Below are positions 46,329 through 56,555 of a DNA stretch of 64,000 bases, piece after piece. Within the stretch, counting starts at the first letter, position 1. The number at the start of each line of letters is the position of its first letter. Where the stretch lies: the NCBI GenBank assembly GCA_024642705.1, contig JAHEAQ010000011.1, positions 22,187 through 86,186 on the forward strand. The letters are read 5' to 3'. The position numbers and the translations under genes are program-made. The notes under the pieces were generated by a model. That model saw only the letters and a program-made list of their open reading frames with translations. It was not told the origin of the DNA and made no database searches. This stretch comes from Bacteroidota bacterium (GTDB lineage: Bacteria; Bacteroidota; Bacteroidia; Chitinophagales; Saprospiraceae).

Positions 46329-49300
46329 ATGAGACTTTTTCCTATTATTATTTTTTTTTCCAGGCTTTATCTTTCCTCTTTTTGGTCAAACCATTGAAAA
46401 ACCGAATATCATTTTTATCCTTACCGACGATCAAAGATATGATGCAATTGGGTATGCTGGCAACCAATTAGCCCACACTCCAGAAATGGATAAATTAGCC
46501 AAAGAAGGTACCTATTTTACACATGCAATGTCAACTACACCTATTTGTGCTGCAAGTAGGGCAAGTATTCTTACTGGATTGTATGAAAGAGCGCATAATT
46601 TCAACTTTCAAACTGGAAATGTTAGGGAGGAATACATGGAAAAAGCCTACCCTAGAATTTTAAAACAAGAAGGATATACTACGGCTTTTTACGGAAAATT
46701 TGGAGTAAGATACGATCAACTTAATTTATTATTTGATCAATATGAGTCTTATGATAGGAATGGAAATTTCTCGGATAAACGTGGTTATTTTTATAAAACA
46801 ATTGCTGGGGATACCGTTCATTTAACTAGATATACTGGACAACAGGCCTTGGATTTTATTGAAAACACTAATTCAGACAAGCCGTTCTGTCTTTCGTTGA
46901 GTTTCAGTGCTCCTCATGCTCACGATTCAGCTGAAGATCAATATTTTTGGCAGGAAGAAACGGACTATTGGTTACAAAATACCGATGCGCCAAGCCCAGA
47001 TTTAGGAGAAGATAAATATTTCAATATGCTGCCAGAAATCGTTAAAGCTGGTTTTAACAGGCTGCGTTGGACGTGGAGATATGACACTCCACAAAAATAT
47101 CAGCATTCTGTAAAAGGTTATTATAGAATGATTGCTGGAATTGATTTAGAAATTGAGAAAATTAGAAACAAATTAATTGACAAAGGTTTAGATAAGAACA
47201 CTGTTATTATTTTAATTGGTGATAATGGCTATTTTCTTGGAGAAAGACAATTGGCTGGCAAATGGTTGATGTATGATAATTCTGTAAGAGTTCCTTTAAT
47301 TGTATATGATCCTAGAGTAAAAAAACATCAAGATATAGATGAAATGGTTTTAAACATTGATGTGCCTTCTACTATTTTAGATCTTGCTGGTGTCAAACAA
47401 CCAGAGCAATGGCAAGGCAAAAGTCTGATGGATCTTGTAAATCAAAAAACTAAATCCCTTAATCGAGACACCCTTTTGATAGAACATATATGGGAATTTG
47501 ACAATATTCCTCCAAGTGAAGGAGTAAGAACAAAAGAATGGAAATATTTTAGATATGTTAATGACCAATCTATAGAAGAACTCTACAACCTAGCAATTGA
47601 TCCTAAAGAAACAAACAATCTAGTAAGTGACCCAACTTATCAAGAAAACCTGACTAAATTAAGATCAAAATGCAACGAATTAATCAAACAAAACAGTAAT
47701 AATTTCAGGAAAGGGCCTGATGGCTTAACCGTTGAATTAATTCGAAATCCAACTGGTTTGATAATTATTGATCAAAAACCAGAATACAGTTGGTTGGTTC
47801 CTGAAGCTGCTGTTTATCAATCTGCTTATCAAATTATTGTGGCTTCCACAGAGCAAAACATCCACAATAATATTGGCGATGTATGGAATAGTGGTCAAAT
47901 TAGGAGTAATAAATCTACTAATATTGAACATGTTGGGGATTCATTAAAACAAGGTATGAAATACTATTGGAAAGTTAGAATATGGGATGAAGATAATCGG
48001 CTTTTAGATTATTCGGATTTTCAAACCTTCGTGGTTGGACTTGCCACAAATACAATCACCACTTCTAACAAAATAATCCAGGAAAAAATTGCTCCCATAA
48101 CTTTTGAGAAAAATGAAGAGGGTTACTTTATTGATTTTGGAAAAGATGCATTTGCAACTTTAGAATTTGATCATCAAGTCAAAAAAACGGAAACTTTGAC
48201 CTTTCATTTCGGAGAAGAATTAATTAATGGAAGAATCAATAGGCAACCAAAAGGCTATATAAGATATCAAAAAGTTGAACTTCAAATCACGCCCCAACAA
48301 AAAAAATATGTATTAAAATTCAAACCAGATGAAAAAAATACAAAACCTGAAGCAATTCAACTGCCAGATTCTATTCCAGTCTTAATGCCTTTTAGGTATG
48401 TAGAAATAGAGCAAACAAAAGCCAAAATAAATAAAGAAGATTTAGTTCAATTGGCCTATTTTAATTATTGGGAAAATGATCAAAGTAATTTTGAATGTTC
48501 AGATTCTATTCTTAATAAAGTCTGGGAAATTTGTAAATACTCTATTAAGGCAACTTCATTTGCAGGTACTTATATTGATGGAGATAGAGAACGTATTCCC
48601 TATGAAGCTGATGCATACTTGAATCAGCTCAGTCATTATGCTACTGATCAAGAATATGCAATAGCCAGAAAAACTATTGAGTATTTTATGGAACATCCTA
48701 CATGGCCAACTGATTGGCAATTGCATGTCGCATTGATGTTTTATGCAGATTATATGCATACGGGTAACATCGAATTGATTCAAAAATATTATGAGCCGTT
48801 GAAGCACAAAACATTAATGGAATTGAGGCGAGAGGATGGTTTAATTAGCTCTTCCTTGTCTACTCCAGAATTTATGCAAAAATTAGGTTTCAAAAATCCA
48901 AAAATTGTCCTAAAAGATAACGTGGATTGGCCTCCAGCTCAAAAGGATACTGGCTGGAAATTGGCAAATGAAGAGGGGGAAAGAGATGGCTTTGTCTTCC
49001 AGCCAATAAATACAGTGATTAATTGTTTGTATTATAGAAACATGAGAATTATGGCAGAATTTGCTGAGCTGCTTGGAAAAACTGAAGAAAGTTCAGAATT
49101 TAATTATTTAGCGGAATTAGCAAAAATGAGCATCAACAGCAAATTATTTGATAAGAATACCGGCGCTTATATTGATGGAGAAGGTACTAATCATTCGTCA
49201 TTGCATGCAAATATGTTTGCTCTTGCCTTTGATCTTGTACCAGAAATCAATAAGAAATCTGTGGTCGATTTTATTAAATCCAGAGGTATGGCATGCAGTG

Positions 49301-49827
49301 TGTATGGATCTCAATATTTATTAGAAGGACTTTATAACGCAAATGAACCAGATTATGCCCTGGAATTAATGACTGCAACCCATGATAGGAGTTGGTATAA
49401 TATGATCAAAATTGGTTCAACTGTAACACTCGAAGCTTGGGATATGAAATATAAACCCAACGCTGACTGGAATCATGCATGGGGAGCAACTCCTGCAAAT
49501 ATAATTCCTAACTATTTATGGGGCATTCAGCCCAAAATTGCAGGATATGAAATTGCAACTATTAAACCTCAAATGAGTGGATTGCGAAATAGTTCAGTCG
49601 TAGTTCCTACTATTAAGGGAAAAATAAAAGCGAACTATTCATTTGTGAATGATAGATTGCAGATTTACAATATTGAAATACCTGCAAATATGGTTGCAGA
49701 ATTTGAACTTTCTAATTTAGATAGCAGTTCAATCAAATTAAATGGTGAAAAAGTGAGTACTGCTTTTGGAAATATTCGATTGAATCCAGGAAATAATAAA
49801 ATAGAATTAGTAGTTAATAGCTTTTAA
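46329..49827 (+). CDS. Sulfatase-GH78 rhamnosidase fusion, frameshifted in signal peptide
   Basis: The ATG at 46329 reads [10 protein letters not shown], then after nine T (46351-46359) the frame is lost and stops at 46395. With eight T it would continue [18 protein letters not shown] into the long frame, giving 1165 residues with a normal signal peptide. The next in-frame ATG (46486) would drop the signal and the metal ligands in TDDQR (Asp33, Asp34 of the repaired protein). Domains: formylglycine-dependent sulfatase (about 22-455; CAASR motif, Cys73, matured to formylglycine) and GH78-type rhamnosidase (about 460-1165; [12 protein letters not shown] and TLEAWDM acidic motifs). It would remove sulfate and rhamnose from sulfated rhamnans such as ulvan. 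Similar bimodular enzymes are known in ulvan-degrading marine Bacteroidota. Confidence 0.88.
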
Positions 49828-49873
49828 GTATTATTTATTAAGCTGAGATCACTCGTTCAATATTTGTTTATTT

Positions 49874-50398
49874 TTACCTATGCTGATCTAACAAGATCAT
49901 ATTGCCATCAGGATCTGAAATCACTATACTTGCAGGCCCTGAAGTTTCTTCTTTGATTTCATTATCAATCTTTATTCCAGAAGATTGTAGATTTTTTTGG
50001 ATGGTTCTGATGTCATCAAAGCTTTCTATGTTTTGACCATTTTCATCCCAACCAGGGTTGAAAGTCAGAATATTTCCTTCAAACATGCCTTGAAACAAAC
50101 CAATCAACGCATTTTCATTTTTCATAATAAGGTAATTCTTTTCCATGTCGCCTCCTAAAACTGTAAACCCTAAATTTTCATAAAATGCTTTGGAAATTTT
50201 AAGATCTTTTACGCTTAGGCTCATTGAAAAAGCACCTAATTTCATACTTTTATCATTCATTGCCGCTTTATTTATTGTTGTTTCTTGAATAAATTCTGAA
50301 TTTATAATTGTCGATTTTACAGGCAAATTTTTGAAGTAGAATCCGGCAATCATTGGAATTATCAACCCTAAAAAAATTATTTTACTATTTTTCATCAT
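49874..50398 (-). CDS. VOC (glyoxalase/bleomycin-resistance fold) protein with N-terminal anchor
   Basis: 174 residues. A hydrophobic N-terminal segment (about 5-25, KIIFLGLIIPMIAGFYF) precedes a single VOC domain (about 54-174): MKLGAFSMSLSVKDLKISKAFYENLGFTVLGGD, then ASIVISDPDGNMILLDQH with the conserved terminal metal-ligand region. VOC proteins are usually cytoplasmic, so the anchor or signal is unusual. Activity unknown. It lies 126 bases downstream of the lactonase gene on the same strand and may be in the gntR-lactonase-VOC unit. Confidence 0.82.
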   Translation of the reverse strand: MMKNSKIIFLGLIIPMIAGFYFKNLPVKSTIINSEFIQETTINKAAMNDKSMKLGAFSMSLSVKDLKISKAFYENLGFTVLGGDMEKNYLIMKNENALIGLFQGMFEGNILTFNPGWDENGQNIESFDDIRTIQKNLQSSGIKIDNEIKEETSGPASIVISDPDGNMILLDQHR

Positions 50399-50524
50399 CC
50401 AATTTATTAAAAAAAAATAAAAATTTCCGTAAAATCAAATTCAATATTTTGGTCAAAAGTTTTCCATTTTCTAAAACATTACCAATCTTTGAACTACCCA
50501 ACCACAATTGATAAATCAAAGAAA

Positions 50525-51682
50525 TTAATCAATAGCATATGCTCGCATACTCAAACAAGACGCGTTGGGAACAGCTATTTGAATGTCAGTTTTTGTTAAT
50601 TTGCCAGTTACCAAATCTCTCTTGAAAACGATTACATCGTTGGTCAATTGATTGGCAACCAATAAATATTTTCCCGAAGGATCTATCGCAAAATTTCTTG
50701 GGTGGTCTCCAAATGTAGAGATATGATCTACCAAATTTAAAGAGCCTGTTTTCATATCTATAGAAAAAATACCGATCGAATTTTCAGTGGGACCGCGGTT
50801 CGAAGTATAAAGAAATTTTCCATCAGGTGAAATATGGATGTCAGCAGATCGGTATTCTTCTTCTTTGGTTCCATATGAAGAAATATTCTGAAAAGGCGTT
50901 AATATTCCATCCTTATAGCTATAACTGCTTATTGTGCCGCTAATTTCTTCCAATCCATAAGCAAATTCGCCATTTTTATGAAAAGTGAAATGTCTAGGGC
51001 CTGATCCAGCTTTGGTTATCAGTGTTTTAGAACTATCCACTTCTAAAATATTTGCAGTATCTTGATTCACTTTGAATGCCCTAATTTTGTCCGCTCCTAA
51101 ATCTTGAACAAAAAGATATTTTCCATCTGGAGAGAAATTAGATGAATGTATATGTGCTTCATCTTGGCGTCCTTTAACAATACTGCTATCCTTAAATTCC
51201 AAAAGTTGGGAGTATGGATTCAAACTTCCATCAGGTTGCAATTTGAAAATGGCAACTCCTGCGTCACTAAAATTGCAGTCAACAAGGTAATTGTTGCCAT
51301 CATCAATTGACAAGTGCACTGGATTTCTACCACCTACTGATTGATTGCTAATTTGAGTCAAATTACCAATAGTTGAATCAATTGCGAATGAAGTCAAACT
51401 TCCGTGTCTATCCAATTTACTTTCAGTCACTGAATAAAGATATTTGCCATCAGGAGATACCGTGAGAAAAGAAGGGTTGATGATTTCTGTAACTTGATTT
51501 ACCAATTCTAATGAACCATTTTCATCATTGAAGTTGTAAACATATATTCCTGTGTCTGGAACACCCTCTGTGTATGAGCCAATAAAAAGTAAAGTTTTAT
51601 ATTTCATCTCCTTTTGACATGATGAATTAAAAATCATTGCTGCAAATAGAATTCCGCAAAACATCTTGAAAATACTGCTCAT
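50525..51682 (-). CDS. Lactonase family (YbhE/Pgl-type) propeller lipoprotein
   Basis: 385 residues with a lipoprotein-like start (lipid Cys22 in IFNSSCQ). A seven-blade propeller of the lactonase (YbhE 6-phosphogluconolactonase) family follows: LLFIGSYTEGVPDTGIYVYNF, PSFLTVSPDGKYLYSVTE, SSNFSPDGKYLFVQDLGADKIRAF, GPRHFTFHKNGEFAYG and HPRNFAIDPSGKYLLVANQLTNDVIVF. The cytoplasmic family hydrolyses 6-phosphogluconolactone, but an exported member must act on another lactone. Next to a rhamnose regulator, a sugar lactone such as one made by the Tat oxidoreductase is a reasonable guess. It follows gntR by 85 bases. Confidence 0.88.
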   Translation of the reverse strand: MSSIFKMFCGILFAAMIFNSSCQKEMKYKTLLFIGSYTEGVPDTGIYVYNFNDENGSLELVNQVTEIINPSFLTVSPDGKYLYSVTESKLDRHGSLTSFAIDSTIGNLTQISNQSVGGRNPVHLSIDDGNNYLVDCNFSDAGVAIFKLQPDGSLNPYSQLLEFKDSSIVKGRQDEAHIHSSNFSPDGKYLFVQDLGADKIRAFKVNQDTANILEVDSSKTLITKAGSGPRHFTFHKNGEFAYGLEEISGTISSYSYKDGILTPFQNISSYGTKEEEYRSADIHISPDGKFLYTSNRGPTENSIGIFSIDMKTGSLNLVDHISTFGDHPRNFAIDPSGKYLLVANQLTNDVIVFKRDLVTGKLTKTDIQIAVPNASCLSMRAYAID

Positions 51683-51767
51683 AACTTAATTATTACTTGT
51701 AAAAGATATTCTTGAATTAATAATATATTATATTTCAAACTATCTAGTGATTTTTCCTCCCATTAAT

Positions 51768-52805
51768 TTAATGCGAATGTCTATCAATAAAATTGAAATC
51801 ATTTTTGATGACTAAATTACTTCCATTCAAAATCATATTTGCAGCCTCTTTACCCATTTTAACAAAATCTGTACTAAAAACACTAATGTCAAGCAATTTC
51901 TTTAAAGGTGTGTCATTGTATGAAATTATTCCTATATCCTCACCCAATTTGTAATGTCTTTCTCTTGCTTGTGTAACTAAATTTACCAAATCAGATTCCT
52001 CAATAATTATAAATAAGTCTTTTAACTCAAACTCCATCCCGTCATATATTTCGTCCAATATTTCATAATTAAATTTATGTTGAACACAAAAATGCTTAAA
52101 CCCGAGAACAATCCCTTGTGGATATGGATAAATAGCTTTACTGGGGTAAACCAATATGATTTTCTTATATTTTTTCAATTTATTGAAACTTGTTTCAAGT
52201 GCCGAATATATATCATGCTTGAAATCTTGAACAACCTTTCCTGCGCCAATTGTATCAAAATCAACATTTCTGTCCAGAAAAATTAATTTTGAATAGTCTA
52301 GTGTTTCAATTGATTTTTGAACTACAGCTGTACTTTTTATATGCTGCATTTTTTCATTTCTAAAATGAGGCATAATGATGAAAAAGTCATATAAATGTTT
52401 CTTTTTTTTCAGCGTTTCTGCAAAAACAATCGGATCGCAATGATAAATATCCAAATCAACATTCACATTTGCTCCTAAGGTTTGAACAAAAGAATTGTAG
52501 ATTCTCATCTTGTATGTACTCAACTTATTAATTAAAAAAAAGACATTTAACTTTATGGAAAGGTCAGTTTTTGAGACATAATATCCTTTTCCTTTTACTG
52601 CAACAATGATATTTTGTTCTTTTAAAAAAACATACGCTTTTTCAACTGTGTCTCTTGACAGTTGATATGTTTCACTTAATTGATTAATGGATGGAATCTT
52701 GTCTCCTAAGGCTAAAGTGCCATTCTTAATATTCTGTAAAATTGAATCTACAATTTGTCTGTATTTTGGAATTCTCGAATCAACATTAACAGATATTTTG
52801 AGCAT
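51768..52805 (-). CDS. GntR-type transcriptional regulator with sugar-binding-like domain
   Basis: 345 residues. N-terminal winged helix (about 8-75; IPKYRQIVDSILQNIKNGTLALGDKIPSINQLSETYQLSRDTVEKAYVFL) and a C-terminal domain of the LacI/periplasmic-binding type (about 85-340; HLYDFFIIMPHF, KKIILVYPS, IGIISYNDTPLKKLLD, MGKEAANMILNG). Transcribed divergently from rhaEW across a 291-base gap that holds a perfect palindrome, so it is the likely regulator of the rhamnose operon, with L-rhamnose or a phosphorylated product as effector. This is inferred from position. Confidence 0.92.
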   Translation of the reverse strand: MLKISVNVDSRIPKYRQIVDSILQNIKNGTLALGDKIPSINQLSETYQLSRDTVEKAYVFLKEQNIIVAVKGKGYYVSKTDLSIKLNVFFLINKLSTYKMRIYNSFVQTLGANVNVDLDIYHCDPIVFAETLKKKKHLYDFFIIMPHFRNEKMQHIKSTAVVQKSIETLDYSKLIFLDRNVDFDTIGAGKVVQDFKHDIYSALETSFNKLKKYKKIILVYPSKAIYPYPQGIVLGFKHFCVQHKFNYEILDEIYDGMEFELKDLFIIIEESDLVNLVTQARERHYKLGEDIGIISYNDTPLKKLLDISVFSTDFVKMGKEAANMILNGSNLVIKNDFNFIDRHSH

Positions 52806-52932
52806 ATTTTATTGAGCATTGATATGGAATTACGAGTATTAATCTTGTTCCATTTTTAAATTAAGCAGTCAAATTTTAGTTGCAAAATTTCAAATTTACT
52901 TAAACTAACCTACATTTTCCAAAATAAATAAT

Positions 52933-52947
52933 TGCATAAATTATGCA
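52933..52947. promoter_or_regulatory. Candidate operator palindrome between gntR and rhaEW
   Basis: TGCATAA-A-TTATGCA, a perfect 15-base palindrome, sits 128 bases before the gntR start and 150 bases before the rhaEW ATG. A second weaker repeat (TATTCA/TGAATA, 52984-53003) is closer to rhaEW. GntR dimers bind such short palindromes. I did not see the same palindrome upstream of the GH78, fusion, lactonase or rhaM genes. Confidence 0.55.
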
Positions 52948-53096
52948 GTTTTTAAATTATTGGATCCTTAGTATTTATATTCGTATTCATTATTTTTTGA
53001 ATAGAGATAAATTTTAAGTCCGACCACATAGTGCAGGATACCATTCTCAATCCACTTATTTATATTTACACAATCAATCAAAAATAAAAGTATAAA

Positions 53097-55199
53097 ATGC
53101 ACGTACAAAATAAATACCAATACGTAGATTATTTATGGGATGATAAAAAAGCAGCGTCTTTGAAAGACGATCAAGTAGCTCTTTTTCTCTATCGTTCCAA
53201 TATCCTTGGAGCAGACCTTCGAATAACAAATTATGGAGGTGGAAACACCAGTTGCAAGACCATCGAAAAAGATCCATTAACCTCTGAAGATGTTGAAGTC
53301 ATGTGGATCAAAGGTTCTGGGGGTGATATTGGTACGCTGTCTAGATCAGGAATAGCCGGTCTCTACACCAGCAGATTGAGAAACTTGAAAAATGTGTACA
53401 AAGGATTGGATGATGAAGATAGAATGGTTGGCCTTTTTTATCATTGCTTGTACGACTTAGATAGTAAAGCTCCTTCAATTGATACAGCATTACATGGATT
53501 ACTTCCATTCAAACATATTGATCATTTACATCCTGATGCCTTAATTGCTGTTGCTGCAGCTAAAGATAGTGAAAAGGTAACTAAAGAAATATGGGGAGAT
53601 ACGATGGGTTGGGTACCTTGGCAACGCCCAGGATTTGACCTGGGAATTCAATTGGAACAATGTCTAAATAACAATCCAGGGATAAGAGGTATTGTACTTG
53701 GAAGCCATGGTTTGTTTACTTGGGGTGACACTTCTTATGATTGTTATATCAATAGTTTAGAAGTGATAGAAAAGGCATCTGAATTCATTGAAAATAAAAT
53801 AAAAGCGAAAGGAAACGTTTTTGGCGGTCAGAAAATCAATAGTCTACCAAAACAAGAAAGAATAGAAAAAGCGACCCAATTGATTCCATTATTTAGAGGA
53901 CTATGTTCTTCTGACCGTTCTATGATTGGACATTTCACAGACCACGAAGTAGTTTTGGAATATATCAATAGTCATGATTTGGAAAGATTAGCACCAATGG
54001 GTACTTCATGCCCAGATCACTTTTTAAGAACCAAAATTCAGCCCTTAGTAATAAGTTTAGGTCAAAATGATAATATTTCTGATAATCAATCTATTATAAA
54101 AAAATTAGAACCTGCATTTGCTCAATACAGACAGGAATATTCCGATTATTATACCAATTGTAAAAAGGACAATAGTCCTGCTATTCGAGATCCAAATCCA
54201 GTTATCATTTTAGTTCCAAGCGTTGGCATGTTTAGTTTTGCTAAAAACAAACAAACAGCTCGAGTTGCCAGTGAATTTTATATCAATGCAATTAACGTAA
54301 TGAGAGGGGCTGAAGCAATTACTGCATACACTTCTCTTCCAAGACAAGAAGCTTTCGATATTGAATATTGGCTGTTGGAAGAAGCTAAACTACAGCGAAT
54401 GCCTAAAGAAAAACCTCTAACTGGTAAAGTGGCATTTATCACGGGCGCTGGGGGAGGAATTGGTAAAGCTATTGCGGATAAACTTGCAGAAGAAGGTGCA
54501 AATGTCGTGTTATCTGATATTGTAGAAGAAAGATTGATTGAAGCGATCAAAACATTTAAAAATGATACCGCAACTTATGCAATCAGCGATGTCACTGATC
54601 ATCAATCTGTTGAGCAAGCAATCGAAAAAGCATGTCTAGACTTTGGCGGTGTGGATATCATTGTTCATAGTGCTGGTTTGGCAATTTCAAAACCAATCGA
54701 AGATACTACAGAAAAAGATTGGAATATCCTTCAAGACGTCTTGGTAAAAGGTCAATTTAATCTATCTAAAGTTGGTGCGTCCATCATGAGAAAACAAAAT
54801 CTTGGAGGTAATATTGTGAGTATTGCAAGCAAAAATGGTTTGGTGGCAGGACCTAATAATGTTGCTTATGGCACTGCAAAAGCTGCTCAATTACACATGT
54901 CAAGATTGATGGCTGCAGAACTTGCGCCTGATAAAATTCGTGTTAATACGGTAAATCCTGATGGTGTTATTGTTGGAAGTAAAATTTGGGAAGGAGCATG
55001 GGCTGAAGGGCGAGCAAAAGCTTATGGAATAACCGTGGAAGAGTTACCTGCACATTATGCAAAAAGGAATTTACTAAATGAAATCATTTATCCTCAAGAT
55101 ATTGCAAATGCAGTTTTTGCATTGGTCGCTGTTTTAGATAAATCTACAGGCAATATTGTCAATGTAGATGGCGGAATGGCCACCGCTTTTGTGAGATAG
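53097..55199 (+). CDS. rhaEW: Bifunctional L-rhamnulose-1-phosphate aldolase / L-lactaldehyde dehydrogenase
   Basis: 700 residues. The N-terminal half is a class II (zinc) aldolase of the RhaE type (about 1-330: GGGNTSCK, IKGSGGDIG, HLHPDALIA and LGSHGLFTWGD with the metal His). The C-terminal half is a short-chain dehydrogenase (about 440-700): TGAGGGIG at 449-456, Tyr591-x3-Lys595. Rhamnulose-1-phosphate is split to DHAP and L-lactaldehyde, and the SDR part oxidises lactaldehyde to L-lactate. This fusion, called RhaEW in comparative work on rhamnose pathways, replaces separate rhaD and aldehyde dehydrogenase genes. First gene of the operon; the start has no strong Shine-Dalgarno, as is normal here. 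Confidence 0.95.
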   Translation: MHVQNKYQYVDYLWDDKKAASLKDDQVALFLYRSNILGADLRITNYGGGNTSCKTIEKDPLTSEDVEVMWIKGSGGDIGTLSRSGIAGLYTSRLRNLKNVYKGLDDEDRMVGLFYHCLYDLDSKAPSIDTALHGLLPFKHIDHLHPDALIAVAAAKDSEKVTKEIWGDTMGWVPWQRPGFDLGIQLEQCLNNNPGIRGIVLGSHGLFTWGDTSYDCYINSLEVIEKASEFIENKIKAKGNVFGGQKINSLPKQERIEKATQLIPLFRGLCSSDRSMIGHFTDHEVVLEYINSHDLERLAPMGTSCPDHFLRTKIQPLVISLGQNDNISDNQSIIKKLEPAFAQYRQEYSDYYTNCKKDNSPAIRDPNPVIILVPSVGMFSFAKNKQTARVASEFYINAINVMRGAEAITAYTSLPRQEAFDIEYWLLEEAKLQRMPKEKPLTGKVAFITGAGGGIGKAIADKLAEEGANVVLSDIVEERLIEAIKTFKNDTATYAISDVTDHQSVEQAIEKACLDFGGVDIIVHSAGLAISKPIEDTTEKDWNILQDVLVKGQFNLSKVGASIMRKQNLGGNIVSIASKNGLVAGPNNVAYGTAKAAQLHMSRLMAAELAPDKIRVNTVNPDGVIVGSKIWEGAWAEGRAKAYGITVEELPAHYAKRNLLNEIIYPQDIANAVFALVAVLDKSTGNIVNVDGGMATAFVR

Positions 55200-55265
55200 G
55201 TAATTTATTTTAGATTTATTGCCTTTCATTGACTATTTTTAATTGAATTAATAAAGTTGTATTAA

Positions 55266-56546
55266 ATGAGAATAGAAGCCTCTAGTATATCCGCTCAAAA
55301 TGAAAAACACCTGAAAGTTCATCAAAGAAATTTTGATTTTCTTACGCAAAATCTATCCGAAAAAGGGTGTGATGTAGAACAGATAGTCCAAAAACTTTCT
55401 AATTTTCAAGTAGCAATTCCAAGTTGGGCTTTGGGTGCTGGAGGAACGAGATTTGGAAGGTTTTCTTTTCATGGAGAACCAAGTTCATTGGAACAAAAAA
55501 TCGACGATGTGGGTTTGATTCATGCATTGACTCAAACTGCAGGAGCAATTTCGCTGCATATTCCTTGGGACATTCCGTCTGATTATACGCAGATTAAACA
55601 ACATGCTTCGTCTCTTGGAATCTCTTTTGATGCTGTGAATTCTAATACCTTTCAAGATCAAAAAAACGCAAAAGAAAGTTACAAGTATGGTTCATTAAGC
55701 AACACAAGCAAAAATGTCAGGCAACAAGCGATTGACCACAATATTGATGTTATAAAAATAGGCGAAAAGTTGGGCTCCAAAAGTCTTACCGTTTGGTTGG
55801 CAGATGGAGCAAATTTTCCTGGTCAATCCAATTTTCAAACGGCACTTCAGCACACTCAGGATAGTTTGAAGCAAATTTATAGAGCTTTGCCTGAAGATTG
55901 GAAAATGTTTATTGAATACAAACCTTACGAACCAAATTTCTATAGTACTGTAATTCAGGACTGGGGAACTAGTTTTATGCTAGCAAATGAATGTGGCGAA
56001 AAAGCATATACTTTGGTAGATTTAGGTCATCATTTACCAAATACTAATATTGAGCAAATCGTCTCAACACTTATGTATAAAGGCAAATTAGGTGGTTTTC
56101 ATTTCAATGATAGCAAATATGGGGACGATGACATAACAGTTGGTAGCATCAAACCATATGCATTGTTTTTAATTTTTAATGAACTCGTCTATGGGATGGA
56201 AAACAACCCACAAAATCCTGATTTGGCTTGGATGATTGATGCTAGCCACAATATCAAGGATCCACTTGAAGATCTGATCCAATCGCTTGAAGCCATTCAA
56301 GAAGCTTATGCAAAAGCACTTTTGATAGATCAGGATGCACTTAGAAAAGCACAAGAAAACAACGATGTAACAAAATGTCAAGAAATGCTTCAAGAGGCAT
56401 TTCGAACTGATGTCAGACCATTAATTCAGCAATCCAGATTAAAATCCAATGGCGCATTACACCCACTTGAAGTCTTTAGAACTTTAAAAGTTAGAGAAGA
56501 ATTGATCCATGAAAGAGGCAAAAATACTGTTGCAACAGGTCTTTAA
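55266..56546 (+). CDS. rhaI: L-rhamnose isomerase, RhaI type
   Basis: 426 residues, TIM-barrel metal-dependent isomerase converting L-rhamnose to L-rhamnulose. It matches the Pseudomonas stutzeri-type enzyme and not E. coli RhaA: the four ligands of the structural metal are at Glu217, Asp252, His279 and Asp325, and the second-site residues His255, Asp287 and Asp289 also fit, all with a constant offset of two from the numbering I recall for that enzyme. Motifs: MFIEYKPYEP, LVDLGHHLPNTN, GGFHFNDSKYGDDD, WMIDASHNIKDP. 66 bases after rhaEW; next gene 9 bases on. Confidence 0.96.
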   Translation: MRIEASSISAQNEKHLKVHQRNFDFLTQNLSEKGCDVEQIVQKLSNFQVAIPSWALGAGGTRFGRFSFHGEPSSLEQKIDDVGLIHALTQTAGAISLHIPWDIPSDYTQIKQHASSLGISFDAVNSNTFQDQKNAKESYKYGSLSNTSKNVRQQAIDHNIDVIKIGEKLGSKSLTVWLADGANFPGQSNFQTALQHTQDSLKQIYRALPEDWKMFIEYKPYEPNFYSTVIQDWGTSFMLANECGEKAYTLVDLGHHLPNTNIEQIVSTLMYKGKLGGFHFNDSKYGDDDITVGSIKPYALFLIFNELVYGMENNPQNPDLAWMIDASHNIKDPLEDLIQSLEAIQEAYAKALLIDQDALRKAQENNDVTKCQEMLQEAFRTDVRPLIQQSRLKSNGALHPLEVFRTLKVREELIHERGKNTVATGL

Positions 56547-56555
56547 ATAGTGGAC

